From Salinarimonas sp. (lineage in GTDB: Bacteria; Pseudomonadota; Alphaproteobacteria; Rhizobiales; Beijerinckiaceae), in contig JAFIEI010000003.1 of the NCBI GenBank assembly GCA_020832565.1, positions 62,001 through 126,000 of the forward strand: a DNA stretch of 64,000 nucleotides. Reading direction: 5' to 3'. The position numbers and the translations under genes were made by a program. Shown piece by piece: positions 15,501 through 23,720 of this stretch. Below the pieces are notes generated by a model, which did not search any database, had not been told where the DNA came from, and saw only the letters and a program-made list of their open reading frames with translations. How positions within the stretch are numbered: the stretch's first letter is position 1; each line of letters starts with the position of its first letter.

Positions 15501-18379
15501 TCGTCGACGCGGGTGCCGAGCAGGTTCTCGAGACTCGTGCTGCGCTCGTTGATGTGACCGGCAGCGCTTTCCAACCGGGCGAGAACATCGCCCTCGAGGC
15601 GATTGACGCTGCCGTCGAGCGCGCGGACGATCTCCTCCGACCGGCTGCCCAGGGAGGCCTCGATCTCCGCAGCCTTTGTCGAGAGCGTATCGGCGATGGA
15701 GCTGGTGCGGGCGGTGACGATCTCTCCGATCTCGTCGACGCGCTTCTCCAGCGCCTGTGAAACCTCGCGGCCGCCTTCGGCGAGCACGCGGGCCATCTCA
15801 CCCGTACGCACGACCAGCGCCTCGTTGAGGGCCGTGGCACGTGCGCCGAGGGTGGCATCGACCTTGCCGACGATATCGTCGAAGCGCGTGGTGATCTCGC
15901 TGCTGCGCTGCGTGGCGCGGTCTTCGAGCTCGCGCAGGCGCGTTTCGATCATGTCGGCGGCGTCGCGGGTGCGGTCGCCGAGCGTGTCCGCCAGCGCCTT
16001 GCCCTCGATATTGATGACGCGGTCGATCTCGGAGAAACGACCGGAAATCACGCCGCTCATCGCTTCCACGTCACGCGAGAACTTGTCGACCAGCGCGCCA
16101 CCGTCGCGCAGCAGCGCCGTCTCGATTCGTGAAAGATTCTCGCCGATCACACCGGAGAGCTTGTCCGAACCGGCATTCACGGCCTGTTCGAAGGCCTGCG
16201 TGCGGTCGCCGATGGCGCTGGTCAGCGCCTCGCTGCGGTTTGTGATCAACTCTTCGAACTTCACGGTCTGGTCGCCGAGCGTACCCGTCAATGCGTCACC
16301 GCGCGTGGTGATGACCTGTTCGATCTCCTGCGTTTTCTCGCCGAGCTTGCCGGCGAGCGCTTCGGTGCGGCTGTCGATGACCTGCTCGATCTGTTGCGTG
16401 CGCTCGTCCAGCTTGCTGGTGAGGGTGCCGGTGCGGCTGTCGATCACTTCCTCGAAATGCTTCGCACGCTCGCCTAGATCCTGTTCCAGCCTGCCGCCGC
16501 GCTCGACGATGATGGCTTCGAAGCCGGAAAGGCGATCGCCGAGCAGCTTTTCGAGCTGGCTACCCTTCTCGCCGACGAGCCCCGATATCGATTCGCCCGA
16601 CTGGCGCAGTGCGTCGTTGATCCGCGTGCCCTGGCCGGCGATGGCGAGGGCGATGTGCTTGCCGGTATCGGCGAGCTTTTCGCGGGTCTTTTCGGAGTGT
16701 TCGTCGAGATTGCGGGTGAATTCCTCGCCGGAACGCGAAATACCGGCTTCCATGCGCCCGCTCGCCTCGTCGATGCGGGTAACGACTTCGGCACTCTTCT
16801 CCTCCAGCCGCGAGACGACCTCGCTGCCGCGCTTGCTCAGATCCTCGCCGATTTCGCGCAGCCCTGCGGCAATCTCCTCGCGCATACGCTCGCCGCGGCT
16901 GCCGAGCTCCTCGGCAATGCTGCGTCCAGTCGTTTCGAGGCGCTCGTTGATCTCGCTGCCACGCGCGGCGAAGCTCTCCTCAAGCTTCGTGGCGGTGCCT
17001 TCGAGATTGGTGCGCAGCTGCTCGCCCTGATCGGCCAGCGACCTGTTAACCTGCTCGCCCGTCTCGGCAAGCGTGCGTGTCACGCTCTCGGCGCTCTCCA
17101 GAATCTTGCCGGAAAGTGCCCCGCTCGTCTCTTCGAGCGAGTTGCGGAATTCCTGGGCGCGTTCGGTGATCGAGACCGCGAGTTCCTCGCCTGCCTGCGC
17201 GATACCGGCGCGCACTTCTTCGGTGACACCGCCGAGGCGCTGAACCAGCTCCTCGCCGCGCGATGCCATGTCGTCGACGACCTGCTCGCCGGCGCGGCCG
17301 AGGGCGGTGGTGATGTGCTCGCCGCGGCTCTCGATCGAGCCGCTGACACGGTCGCCGGTGGCGGAAATCGCTTCGACGATACGCTGCGATGCCTTGTCGA
17401 GATCCTGCGAGAAGGTCTCGTGCGAGCCGGAAATGGCGCCACGCACGCGCTCGGCATTGGCGACGATGGCTTCGCGCTGTGCGATTAGCTCGTCCACGAG
17501 CGACCGGATGCGGATTTCATTGTCGGAATAGGCGCGCTCGAGCGTCGAGATTTCGCTGCGCACCAGGGTTTCGAGTTCACCGGCGCGCGCCAGCGCACGC
17601 TCGATACCATCGCCGACGGCGGCGACCTCGCGGCGCACGGCCTGGGAAACCGTCAGGACGGCGTCGGTCGAGAAGCTTTCGGGCTCGGCGAGACGCATCG
17701 CGACTTCGCCCATCGAACGCGCGACGAGCTTCATTTCCTGCGAGCGCACGGCCAGCACGGCGGCGGTGAAGAAGAAGATGGTGGGGACCAGCATCACGGC
17801 GCCGGCGATCGCGGTCTGCGCGGCACCCCAGCCGGCGATCATGGTCCCGAGGCCGCCATCGAGGCCGGCGAGCCCGAACAGGGCTCCGATCCAGGCGACC
17901 GATGCCGCGGCTGCGTATCCGTAAGGCTTGCGTGAGGGGCGCACCTGCAGCGCCTGCATCAGCATGCCGATGCTCTGGCGGTCGTCGTTGGCCACGCGCG
18001 AGCGATCGGGGCTCACCACGCCTGCCTGACGCTCGCCTTCGGCGCGGCGGGCGGAGAGTTCTTCGTCGAGGGCGGTGCGGTCGAAACGACGCGTCAGCTC
18101 GTCTTCCTCGATTGCGGGAAGGCGCGGCTCGCCATCGGGCTTGTCGGATGCGGCCTCGACGGTTTCGGATCGACCGGCATTGCCGGCGGCTTCGTCCTGG
18201 CCGGCCTTCTCGTCATCCCGGTTCTCGGCGTCCTTCTTGCGCGCGTTCTCATTGCGCGCGTTCTCGCCTTCGCTGGTCGAGCTGCTCGCCGCCGCGTCCT
18301 CGGGCCCGAGATTCAATGCCTGCTCGACTGCCGACAGCGCCGCTTCCGCCGGATCCTTGAGCTTCTTTTCCGTTGCCAT
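12596..18379 (-). CDS. Giant membrane-anchored coiled-coil protein, growth pole ring (GPR/RgsE)-like
   Basis: The 1,927-residue protein has a charged, disordered N-terminus (1-145), two hydrophobic segments at about 155-175 and 185-212, then some 1,300 residues of repeated amphipathic helix in which units of the form GERxEEVxxxLxxRxxEIxxLL recur with a periodicity near 17-34 residues. After that come a Pro/Ala linker (repeated AP dipeptides near residue 1730) and a conserved C-terminal domain of about 120 residues (ALDSLNAISVDIARMVD ... LLTRTYLVSETGKVYTMLAHA). Size, layout and apolipoprotein-like repeats match the GPR protein of Agrobacterium and RgsE of Sinorhizobium, which form a ring at the growing pole. 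The start at 18379 has GAGGCGG upstream. The name is inference from architecture. Confidence 0.8.
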   Translation of the reverse strand: MATEKKLKDPAEAALSAVEQALNLGPEDAAASSSTSEGENARNENARKKDAENRDDEKAGQDEAAGNAGRSETVEAASDKPDGEPRLPAIEEDELTRRFDRTALDEELSARRAEGERQAGVVSPDRSRVANDDRQSIGMLMQALQVRPSRKPYGYAAAASVAWIGALFGLAGLDGGLGTMIAGWGAAQTAIAGAVMLVPTIFFFTAAVLAVRSQEMKLVARSMGEVAMRLAEPESFSTDAVLTVSQAVRREVAAVGDGIERALARAGELETLVRSEISTLERAYSDNEIRIRSLVDELIAQREAIVANAERVRGAISGSHETFSQDLDKASQRIVEAISATGDRVSGSIESRGEHITTALGRAGEQVVDDMASRGEELVQRLGGVTEEVRAGIAQAGEELAVSITERAQEFRNSLEETSGALSGKILESAESVTRTLAETGEQVNRSLADQGEQLRTNLEGTATKLEESFAARGSEINERLETTGRSIAEELGSRGERMREEIAAGLREIGEDLSKRGSEVVSRLEEKSAEVVTRIDEASGRMEAGISRSGEEFTRNLDEHSEKTREKLADTGKHIALAIAGQGTRINDALRQSGESISGLVGEKGSQLEKLLGDRLSGFEAIIVERGGRLEQDLGERAKHFEEVIDSRTGTLTSKLDERTQQIEQVIDSRTEALAGKLGEKTQEIEQVITTRGDALTGTLGDQTVKFEELITNRSEALTSAIGDRTQAFEQAVNAGSDKLSGVIGENLSRIETALLRDGGALVDKFSRDVEAMSGVISGRFSEIDRVINIEGKALADTLGDRTRDAADMIETRLRELEDRATQRSSEITTRFDDIVGKVDATLGARATALNEALVVRTGEMARVLAEGGREVSQALEKRVDEIGEIVTARTSSIADTLSTKAAEIEASLGSRSEEIVRALDGSVNRLEGDVLARLESAAGHINERSTSLENLLGTRVDDIVTLFETRGNEIAQSIGGSTESLANLLDEKTRALSETLESHNRDAGQQLETRGREISANMGNRIEELSGLIDRSSEMLGQVIDQRGRNMVVSLGERIAAATQSFNEQSDSLARIIEERSETLVGTLGTRVDELQAIFDKGGERIGANLNARGEAMVAILEGRISRIASLLENGGENLGKLLDQRGDSFVQELEGRIARIDALLDGGGQRLTATLDARGEEVIAKLNTSLGQLAYLLEKGGNALSNNLDQRGQALIADIETTVGNLGNLIERSGSELGERIDTRGDALVGNLGAKVSQLESLIDVRGEGLVQALGERSQGLAREIADAGDNVVRSLEMQGGRLLDTLRERSAELQDVYGRSSEALKGAIDEGAQHAIDALVATNERIRGELGSVLVRLHDANRVLDEVARRAGSNLGEVETNLTARVTEISGLLGEVAEQTNAATGRIAEQAQALRSISAGALYEAGELAKTLDERGESAAESTRRQVSALSEATGMLEQLEQRMGAGLHGRSEALEKLLARVEERAGEMDTVSKQFTQLVEGSLSEAEGKAKQIGGVLADSAQASSEAMAKQFAEIRQATDGERARTSSAIRSAYEDVARDMHGALEGASERFREATDELRTMTAQIQRELETTRNELKRSLAELPKDTEETTTSMRRVVADQIKALNELSSLVSRSGKAVDVAQADAARLASQTAQAAQQGQAARMTGTTGAVAGGSGAASPYAAPSHAASSSAASQSAMAAVAEAVSRPAASQPPPAPAPAPAPAPAPAPQLRGTDTQPARDSNGNNGSRNAPSRNPGGREGGENSGWLSDLLLRASRDDDDAPSSDVAQPAPAPRAADQPEPSSTRNSGATALDSLNAISVDIARMVDHGAVVAAWDRFNRGDSNVFDQRIYTAQGQQTFEEIRRKYGRDPEFRQTVDRYVEEFERLLREVARDDRDQLLTRTYLVSETGKVYTMLAHASGRLG

Positions 18380-18727
18380 GTCGCCGCCTCGATTACGCAA
18401 CCTGTCGCGGGGTCATGCTTTAGCGCTCGGCCGGTTAATGCTTCGCGCCGTGCATGGATGAAACACGTCTCACGCCGCCTCCCGAGCGTGCAAGTACGAT
18501 ACCCACGATTTTCCACTCGTGAGTGTAGTCGCCTGCAAACTCAATGAAAACCGGCCCGGCATGCGATTTTAGGTTTTCGTTAACGATATGGTTACCAAAG
18601 CCGCAAAAGCTTGAAGGCGCAAGGGGTTTGCGGGGCACATAGCTGTGGACCGCATCCGGTCCCGGCTGCAGGATCGCTCCCTGGCCCGAGATGATACACG
18701 CACGAGGTGGATGGAGGCCCGGCGGTT
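18380..18727. other. Divergent promoter region between GPR-like gene and Hpt gene
   Basis: This 348-base region must hold both promoters. Its only distinctive sequence is a CtrA-like site near 18569-18584 in an AT-richer patch. No small gene or structured RNA is apparent. Confidence 0.5.
18569..18584 (+). promoter_or_regulatory. Candidate CtrA binding site
   Basis: TTAGGTTTTCGTTAAC matches the alphaproteobacterial CtrA consensus TTAA-N7-TTAAC with one mismatch in the first half-site and the correct seven-base spacing. It sits 190 bases upstream of the GPR-like gene and 144 bases upstream of the Hpt gene. CtrA commonly governs polar and cell-cycle genes, so the location is sensible, but one site with one mismatch is modest evidence. 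Confidence 0.45.
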
Positions 18728-19090
18728 ATGGCGAAAACGGCTGCTGCGTCAGGGCGGGACATGCCGCTTCTTGATGCCGACTATCTGGCGACGGCGACAT
18801 TCGGCGATGACGCGCTGGCATGCGAGTTGCTGGGTTTGTTCGACGGGCAATGCGATGCGCTCGCGCCGGTCATCGCGGGGGAGAGCGGCGTCTTGCAGGT
18901 GCGCATCGATGCAGCCCATACGCTCAAGGGCGGAGCCCGCGCCATCGGGGCGCTCGCCGTGGCGGATGCTGCCGAACGGGTCGAGTCCGGCTTGCGTGCG
19001 CAGGGTGCGCTCATCAAGGAGGAGTGGGTGCGCCTCGAATCCGCGATGCGTGCAACCCGTGCCGTCATCGCGCAGCGCGCAGGCGCATGA
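18728..19090 (+). CDS. Histidine phosphotransfer (Hpt) domain protein
   Basis: The 120-residue protein is a single four-helix Hpt domain. The phospho-acceptor region AHTLKGGARAIGA (His near residue 62) is intact, preceded by DADYLATATFGDDALACELLGLF, the usual first helix. It would shuttle phosphate between a hybrid kinase and a response regulator in the cytoplasm; no partner is adjacent. The start at 18728 has GGAGG about ten bases upstream; an ATG at 18707 would add seven residues. It diverges from the GPR-like gene and shares its control region with the CtrA-like site. Confidence 0.88.
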   Translation: MAKTAAASGRDMPLLDADYLATATFGDDALACELLGLFDGQCDALAPVIAGESGVLQVRIDAAHTLKGGARAIGALAVADAAERVESGLRAQGALIKEEWVRLESAMRATRAVIAQRAGA

Positions 19091-19208
19091 GGCGTTTTGC
19101 AGTGCGAAGGCTGGCATCCCGTTTCGAATTGACCTAAGTAGCTCCCCGGATTACGGCGCCGGATGAACCGGCGCGACGCCGGGCCGGGCCGAACGGGAGC
19201 AGCTTTTG

Positions 19209-19529
19209 ATGGTCAAGATCAACTACGTCGATTTCGAGGGCAATAGCCGCACGGTGGAGGCCGATGCCGGCGCCACGGTCATGGAGACCGCGATCCGCAA
19301 CGGCGTTCCGGGTATCGAAGCGGAGTGCGGCGGCGCTTGTGCCTGCGCGACGTGTCATGTCTATGTCGACGAAGCCTGGAGCGAGAAGGTCGGCGGCCCC
19401 GAGCCGATGGAAGAGGACATGCTCGATTTCGCCTTCGCCGTGAAGCCGACCTCGCGCCTGTCCTGCCAGATCCGCATCACCGAAGAGATGGACGGCCTCA
19501 CCATCCACACGCCCGAATACCAGGGCTGA
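19209..19529 (+). CDS. [2Fe-2S] ferredoxin, adrenodoxin type
   Basis: This 106-residue electron carrier has the vertebrate/bacterial adrenodoxin-type cluster pattern C-x5-C-x2-C within ECGGACACATC (about residues 40-49), with a fourth Cys in RLSCQIRI (about 86). Acidic residues in the EPMEEDMLDFA helix form the usual partner-docking face. Such ferredoxins serve Fe-S assembly, cytochrome P450s or Rieske oxygenases; no partner gene is near. Start ATG 19209 has GGGAG upstream; a TTG just before it is also possible. It is convergent with the MFS gene 12 bases away. Confidence 0.93.
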   Translation: MVKINYVDFEGNSRTVEADAGATVMETAIRNGVPGIEAECGGACACATCHVYVDEAWSEKVGGPEPMEEDMLDFAFAVKPTSRLSCQIRITEEMDGLTIHTPEYQG

Positions 19530-19541
19530 CCGGAGCCCCGT

Positions 19542-20774
19542 CTATTCGGCGGGCTGTTTGAGCGGCAGATTGGTCGAGAACCATCCCGTCGTCGTCTCGC
19601 GTCCCGCTTCCGGGTGGCGCGGCACGAGGAATGCGAGGCTGAGCGAGACCAGCGCAATCGCCGCGCCGATCATGAACACGGCGCTCGGGTCGGTCATCCA
19701 GATCACACCGAACGTGACCGGGATGAACACCGCTGCGATATGATTGATCGTGAACGCCACGCTCGCGGTGGGCGCGATATCGGCGGGATCGGCAATCTTC
19801 TGGAAATAGGTTCGCTGGGCGATGGTCAGCGTGAAGAAGATGCCGTCGACGATGAATAATGCGCCTGCGACCACGGCGCTTCCCGTCAGCGCGTAGCCGA
19901 GGAAGACCACGATCAGCGAGATATTCTCGATGATGATCGTCTTGCGTTCGCCGATCAGGCCGATCAACCGCCCCAGCAACGGGGCGACGAAGATGTTCAC
20001 GCTGCAGACGATGAAGAGGAGCTTGGCCATGCCGGCCACATCGTAGCCGAAGCGCTCCACCAGCAGGAAGCCGCCGAAGGCCATGAACAGCTGCCGCCGC
20101 GCGCCCGAGAGGAAGGTCAGCACGTAATAGAGCCAGTAGCGCGTGCGCAGGACGAGCCCCTTGTTCTGCGGCACGCTGCCCTGGAAGCGCTTGAACACGC
20201 TCATTGCGGTGATGGCGAGCATGATCGTGGCGCCGCCGGCCACGAGAAAGAGCACCTCGAAACTCGGCTCCATCAGGAAATAGATCGCCGCGATACCGCC
20301 ATAGGCGGTGAGCTGCGCCGCCGCATTCGCCCCGTAGATCTTGCCGAGCCCGCCCGGCGCATCCTTCTTCGAGAGCAGCTGGAGGGCGAGCGCCTGGTTG
20401 GCGGTTTCGAAATAATGGAAGCCGATCGACATGATCGTGGTGGTCAGAAGCAGGCCATAGAAGCTCGGGAAATACCCCGTCATGGCGATGCCGATGCCGA
20501 GGATGATCAGGCTGAGATAGGCGAGCATCTGCTCGCGCATGATCATGAACAGAAAGATCGCGGTGAAGGCGAGAAAGCCCGGGATCTCGCGAACCGATTG
20601 CAGGACGCCGATCTGGAACCCGGTAAAGCCCGCCTCTTCCTTGGCGAAATTGTTCAACAGGGCCTGCCAGCTCGCAAAGCCGATCCAGTTGATGAAGGCG
20701 AGCGTCATCAGGAAGACGATCGGCGAGGCGAAGACGGCGCGCTGCCGCCAGGGGGCGTCGGCAAAGGGGATCAC
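19542..20774 (-). CDS. MFS family transporter
   Basis: The 410-residue protein has about 12 hydrophobic segments in two halves, with the conserved loop LLGRLIGLIGERKTIIIENI after the seventh helix as in the major facilitator superfamily. FASPIVFLMTLAFINWIGFASW near the start and YFETANQALALQLLSKKD in the middle are distinctive, but I cannot name a substrate. The start is GTG at 20772-20774 with GGAA upstream. It is transcribed convergently with the ferredoxin gene and divergently from the Usp gene. Confidence 0.85.
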   Translation of the reverse strand: MIPFADAPWRQRAVFASPIVFLMTLAFINWIGFASWQALLNNFAKEEAGFTGFQIGVLQSVREIPGFLAFTAIFLFMIMREQMLAYLSLIILGIGIAMTGYFPSFYGLLLTTTIMSIGFHYFETANQALALQLLSKKDAPGGLGKIYGANAAAQLTAYGGIAAIYFLMEPSFEVLFLVAGGATIMLAITAMSVFKRFQGSVPQNKGLVLRTRYWLYYVLTFLSGARRQLFMAFGGFLLVERFGYDVAGMAKLLFIVCSVNIFVAPLLGRLIGLIGERKTIIIENISLIVVFLGYALTGSAVVAGALFIVDGIFFTLTIAQRTYFQKIADPADIAPTASVAFTINHIAAVFIPVTFGVIWMTDPSAVFMIGAAIALVSLSLAFLVPRHPEAGRETTTGWFSTNLPLKQPAE

Positions 20775-20964
20775 GAGGGCAATTCCAGAGATTACGGAGC
20801 CGGGACTTTGCGCCGCCGGTCGGGGCCCGTCAAATCATCCATTGGAGGTTTCCGCGCGAAAATGCCGTGTTTGACGTGCGTCAAAGCCGAAAGCGCTTCC
20901 TCATGCCAGCGTGAGACCCTGTTCTACCATGCGCCATCCGGCGCGACCCAGTCGGAGATCCCCC

Positions 20965-21387
20965 ATGTACGAAACCATCCTCGTCCCCGTCGATCTCGCC
21001 GACCCGGACACCTCCAAGCCCGCCGTCGCCCGCGCCGCAGCCATGGCGCAGAGCGGGGAGGGGAATGTCCGCCTGATCTATGTGCGCTCGATCATGCCGG
21101 TGACCTATATGGAGTTCGTCCCGCCCGATTTCGATGTGCAGCAACAGAACGAGGCCGAGGAGAGCCTCGCAGAGATCGCCGCCGACCTGCCGCTGCCCGA
21201 GGATCGCGTCTCCTCCGTGGTGCGCCTCGGTTCGATCTATCACGAGGTGCTCGACGAGGCGGACAAATGCGGCGCGGATCTGATCGTGATCGGCTCGCAC
21301 CGCCCGAGCATGTCGACCTATCTGCTCGGCTCGAACGCCACCACCATCGTGCGCCACGCCAAGGTCTCGGTCCTGGTGGTGCGCTGA
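20965..21387 (+). CDS. Universal stress protein, UspA family
   Basis: The 140-residue single Usp domain begins MYETILVPVDLADPD and has the ATP-binding loop near the end, ADLIVIGSHRPSMSTYLLGSNATTIVRHAKVSVLVVR. The G-x2-G-x9-G-(S/T) pattern appears as GSHRPSMSTYLLGSNAT with small deviations, so nucleotide binding is plausible. Its role is in stress or redox adaptation in the cytoplasm. Start 20965 has GGAG eight bases upstream. It stands alone, 135 bases before ribH. Confidence 0.93.
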   Translation: MYETILVPVDLADPDTSKPAVARAAAMAQSGEGNVRLIYVRSIMPVTYMEFVPPDFDVQQQNEAEESLAEIAADLPLPEDRVSSVVRLGSIYHEVLDEADKCGADLIVIGSHRPSMSTYLLGSNATTIVRHAKVSVLVVR

Positions 21388-21522
21388 GGCGGTCCGATGC
21401 CGGCCTTGCGCGAGACGTGATGGTAATTTGCATCGCGCGGGCGCTCACGGGCTTGCCCTGTGGCGCGCTGCGGCGTAACTCATGCGCGAGCAAATCAGTC
21501 CCGATCGCGCCGAAGGCCATTC

Positions 21523-22014
21523 ATGATCGCCCAGTCACAACAATCGCGCCCGACCGTCCCGGTTCCCGGCGCGCGTATTCTCGTCGTCGAGGCGCGCTTC
21601 TACGATGATCTCGCCGATGAATTGCTGCGTGGCGCCCGTGCGGCCGTCGCGCAGGCCGAAGCGGTTGCCGAGGTCTTCACTGTGGATGGTGCGCTCGAGA
21701 TCCCGGCCACGATGGCGATCCTGCTCGACCGGGCGGAGGCAGCCGGCACGCCCTATGATGCCGCAGTGGCGCTCGGCTGCGTGATCCGGGGCGAGACGGG
21801 GCATTACGAGATCGTGGCGGGCGAAAGCGCGCGCGCCTTGATGGATCTGTCCGTGGCGCGCCGCCTGCCCCTCGGCAACGGCATTCTCACGGTCGAGAAC
21901 GACGCCCAGGCCTGGGCGCGGGCACGTGTCGGTGAGATGAACAAGGGTGGCGGCGCTGCCGATGCGGCGCTCGCGGTCCTGCGCATCAAGCGCGGCCTGG
22001 TTACGGGAGCCTGA
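21523..22014 (+). CDS. ribH: 6,7-dimethyl-8-ribityllumazine synthase
   Basis: The 163-residue protein catalyses the penultimate step of riboflavin synthesis, joining 3,4-dihydroxybutanone phosphate to the ribityl-aminopyrimidine. Family motifs are present: [43 protein letters not shown] with the catalytic His, and [20 protein letters not shown]. It ends one base before the nusB start region and is followed by nusB after two bases. No FMN riboswitch is seen upstream, and the other rib genes are elsewhere. Confidence 0.95.
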   Translation: MIAQSQQSRPTVPVPGARILVVEARFYDDLADELLRGARAAVAQAEAVAEVFTVDGALEIPATMAILLDRAEAAGTPYDAAVALGCVIRGETGHYEIVAGESARALMDLSVARRLPLGNGILTVENDAQAWARARVGEMNKGGGAADAALAVLRIKRGLVTGA

Positions 22015-22016
22015 CC

Positions 22017-22520
22017 ATGGCCAAAAGCAAGCCCAGCGAACGGACCGCTGCCCGCCTCGCCGCCGTGCAGGCGCTCTACCAGATGGAAGTCTCCGGCAAG
22101 GGCGTCGTCGAGGTGACCGCCGAATTCGAAGCGCACTGGATCGGGCGCGAGATCGAGGGCATGATCTTCAACGCCTCCGACATGCCCTTCTTTCGCGACC
22201 TCCTCGCGGGCGTGGTGCGCGAGCAGCGGGGGATCGATCGTGCCACCGATGAAACCCTTGCGGAAGGCTGGCCGCTGAAGCGGATCGAGGCGGTGCTGCG
22301 CGCAATCTTCCGCTGCGCCGTGTTCGAGTTGATGATGCGCCGCGACGTTCCCGTGCGGGTGGTGATCAACGAGTATGTCGAGATCGCTCACGGTTTCTAT
22401 GACGGCGAGGAGCCCGGCATGGTCAACGGCGTGCTCGATGCCATCGCCCACAAGCTGCGCCCCGACGAGTTCGACGGAAAGCCGCGCAAGTCGGGCAGGA
22501 GCGTTCCGCGCGGTAATTGA
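22017..22520 (+). CDS. nusB: Transcription antitermination factor NusB
   Basis: This 167-residue all-helical protein binds boxA RNA with NusE to promote processive rRNA transcription. The N-terminal ERTAARLAAVQALYQMEVSGK and the C-terminal VINEYVEIAHGFYDGEEPGMVNGVLDAIA are family signatures, the latter being the most conserved block. It follows ribH by two bases, the usual ribH-nusB pairing in Alphaproteobacteria, and is 180 bases before thiL. The basic tail of about 15 residues beyond the fold is common in this class. Confidence 0.95.
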   Translation: MAKSKPSERTAARLAAVQALYQMEVSGKGVVEVTAEFEAHWIGREIEGMIFNASDMPFFRDLLAGVVREQRGIDRATDETLAEGWPLKRIEAVLRAIFRCAVFELMMRRDVPVRVVINEYVEIAHGFYDGEEPGMVNGVLDAIAHKLRPDEFDGKPRKSGRSVPRGN

Positions 22521-22700
22521 CGTAACGGCGCCGGGACCGGTTTCTGCGCAACCTCCGGGCATGCCGTACCATCATCTACCAGAACGCGTGTAGACTGCCT
22601 TATCCCAACTTGAGCGCTCAAATAGGTTGTTGCTTGCTCATGTAGGAGACGGTATTGCATGACCGGTTTGCCCTTGCGGTGAAACCCGGAGCTTTCAGTT

Positions 22701-23711
22701 ATGAATGCCGAAATCCGTTTAAGTGAAGATGCTTTGATCAGTCGGTATTTCGCACCGATCGCCGGTGATGGCGGTTTCGGCATGCGCGACGACGCTGCGA
22801 TGCTGACACCGGGCGAGGGCAGCGATCTCGTCGTCACCGTCGATGCACTCGTTGCCGGTGTGCATTTCCTGCCTGACGATCCGCCGGCCTCGATCGCACG
22901 CAAGGCGCTTGCCGTGAATCTCTCGGATCTGGCCGCAAAGGGCGCGCGTCCTCGAGGACATCTGCTTTCCATTGCCCTCGAGGAAGGGTGGCGCGAGGAT
23001 TGGCTGGCAGCCTTTACGCAGGGCCTCGGCCACGCCGCGCGCGCTTTCGGGTGTCCGTTGCTCGGAGGTGACACCGTGCGCGCCAACGGCGCCTACTGGC
23101 TCTCGATCACGGCGCTCGGCGAGGTTCCGCGCGGCGAAATGGTGCATCGGTTCACGGCGCAGGCAGGGGACGTGCTCTGCGTCAGCGGCACGATCGGCGA
23201 TGCGGTGCTCGGCCTCGCTCTGCGCTCGGGCACGACGGAGCCGTGGGCGCTGAATATCGGAATCCAGAGCCGCGTCTTCCTCACCGATCGCTTCCTGCAT
23301 CCGCAGCCGCGCATTGCACTGGCCGATATCCTGCGTCGCAAGGCGCGGGCGGCGATGGACGTGTCGGACGGGCTTGTCGGGGACCTCGCCAAGATGTGCA
23401 GGGCCAGCGACGTTTCGGCGGAGGTCGATCTCGAAAAACTGCCGCTCTCCAGCGCGGCGCGAACGCTGTGCGAGGCGCATCGCGGCCTGCGCGACAAGCT
23501 GGTCACCGGGGGCGATGACTACGAGATCCTGTGTGCCGTCGCGCCGGAGAATCTCGAGGCCTTCCTCACCGAGTGCGCGCAGACGGGGATCGCCATGACG
23601 CCGATCGGGCATTTCAGACCGCGCGATTTCGCGCAAAACGGTTGTTTGCCAATCTTCAGTGACGCAAACGGTCAGAGACGTTACGAGAAAGGCTCGTACA
23701 GCCATTTCTGA
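22701..23711 (+). CDS. thiL: Thiamine-monophosphate kinase
   Basis: ThiL phosphorylates thiamine monophosphate to the active diphosphate. The 336-residue protein has the PurM/ThiL layout: GDDAA-type segment (MRDDAAML), the substrate loop VTVDALVAGVHFLPDD, KALAVNLSDLAAKGARP, LLGGDTVRANG with metal-binding Asp, MDVSDGLVGDLAKMC and TGGDDYEILCAV. It follows ribH-nusB, a common coenzyme/NusB neighbourhood. Ten bases later the MFS gene starts, so the two are probably co-transcribed. A 12-bp palindrome (TTGAGCGCTCAA, 22610-22621) lies in the upstream gap. Confidence 0.95.
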   Translation: MNAEIRLSEDALISRYFAPIAGDGGFGMRDDAAMLTPGEGSDLVVTVDALVAGVHFLPDDPPASIARKALAVNLSDLAAKGARPRGHLLSIALEEGWREDWLAAFTQGLGHAARAFGCPLLGGDTVRANGAYWLSITALGEVPRGEMVHRFTAQAGDVLCVSGTIGDAVLGLALRSGTTEPWALNIGIQSRVFLTDRFLHPQPRIALADILRRKARAAMDVSDGLVGDLAKMCRASDVSAEVDLEKLPLSSAARTLCEAHRGLRDKLVTGGDDYEILCAVAPENLEAFLTECAQTGIAMTPIGHFRPRDFAQNGCLPIFSDANGQRRYEKGSYSHF

Positions 23712-23720
23712 GAGCGCTTC

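Noticed and set aside
13691-15760. 689-residue open frame on the plus strand inside the GPR-like gene
   Set aside because: It is a shadow of the high-GC repeated coding sequence on the minus strand; its codons and composition do not look like protein and no ribosome site is present.
22610-22621. FNR-type operator reading of TTGAGCGCTCAA before thiL
   Set aside because: The half-sites are two bases closer than in FNR/FixK boxes; kept only as a palindrome in the thiL note.
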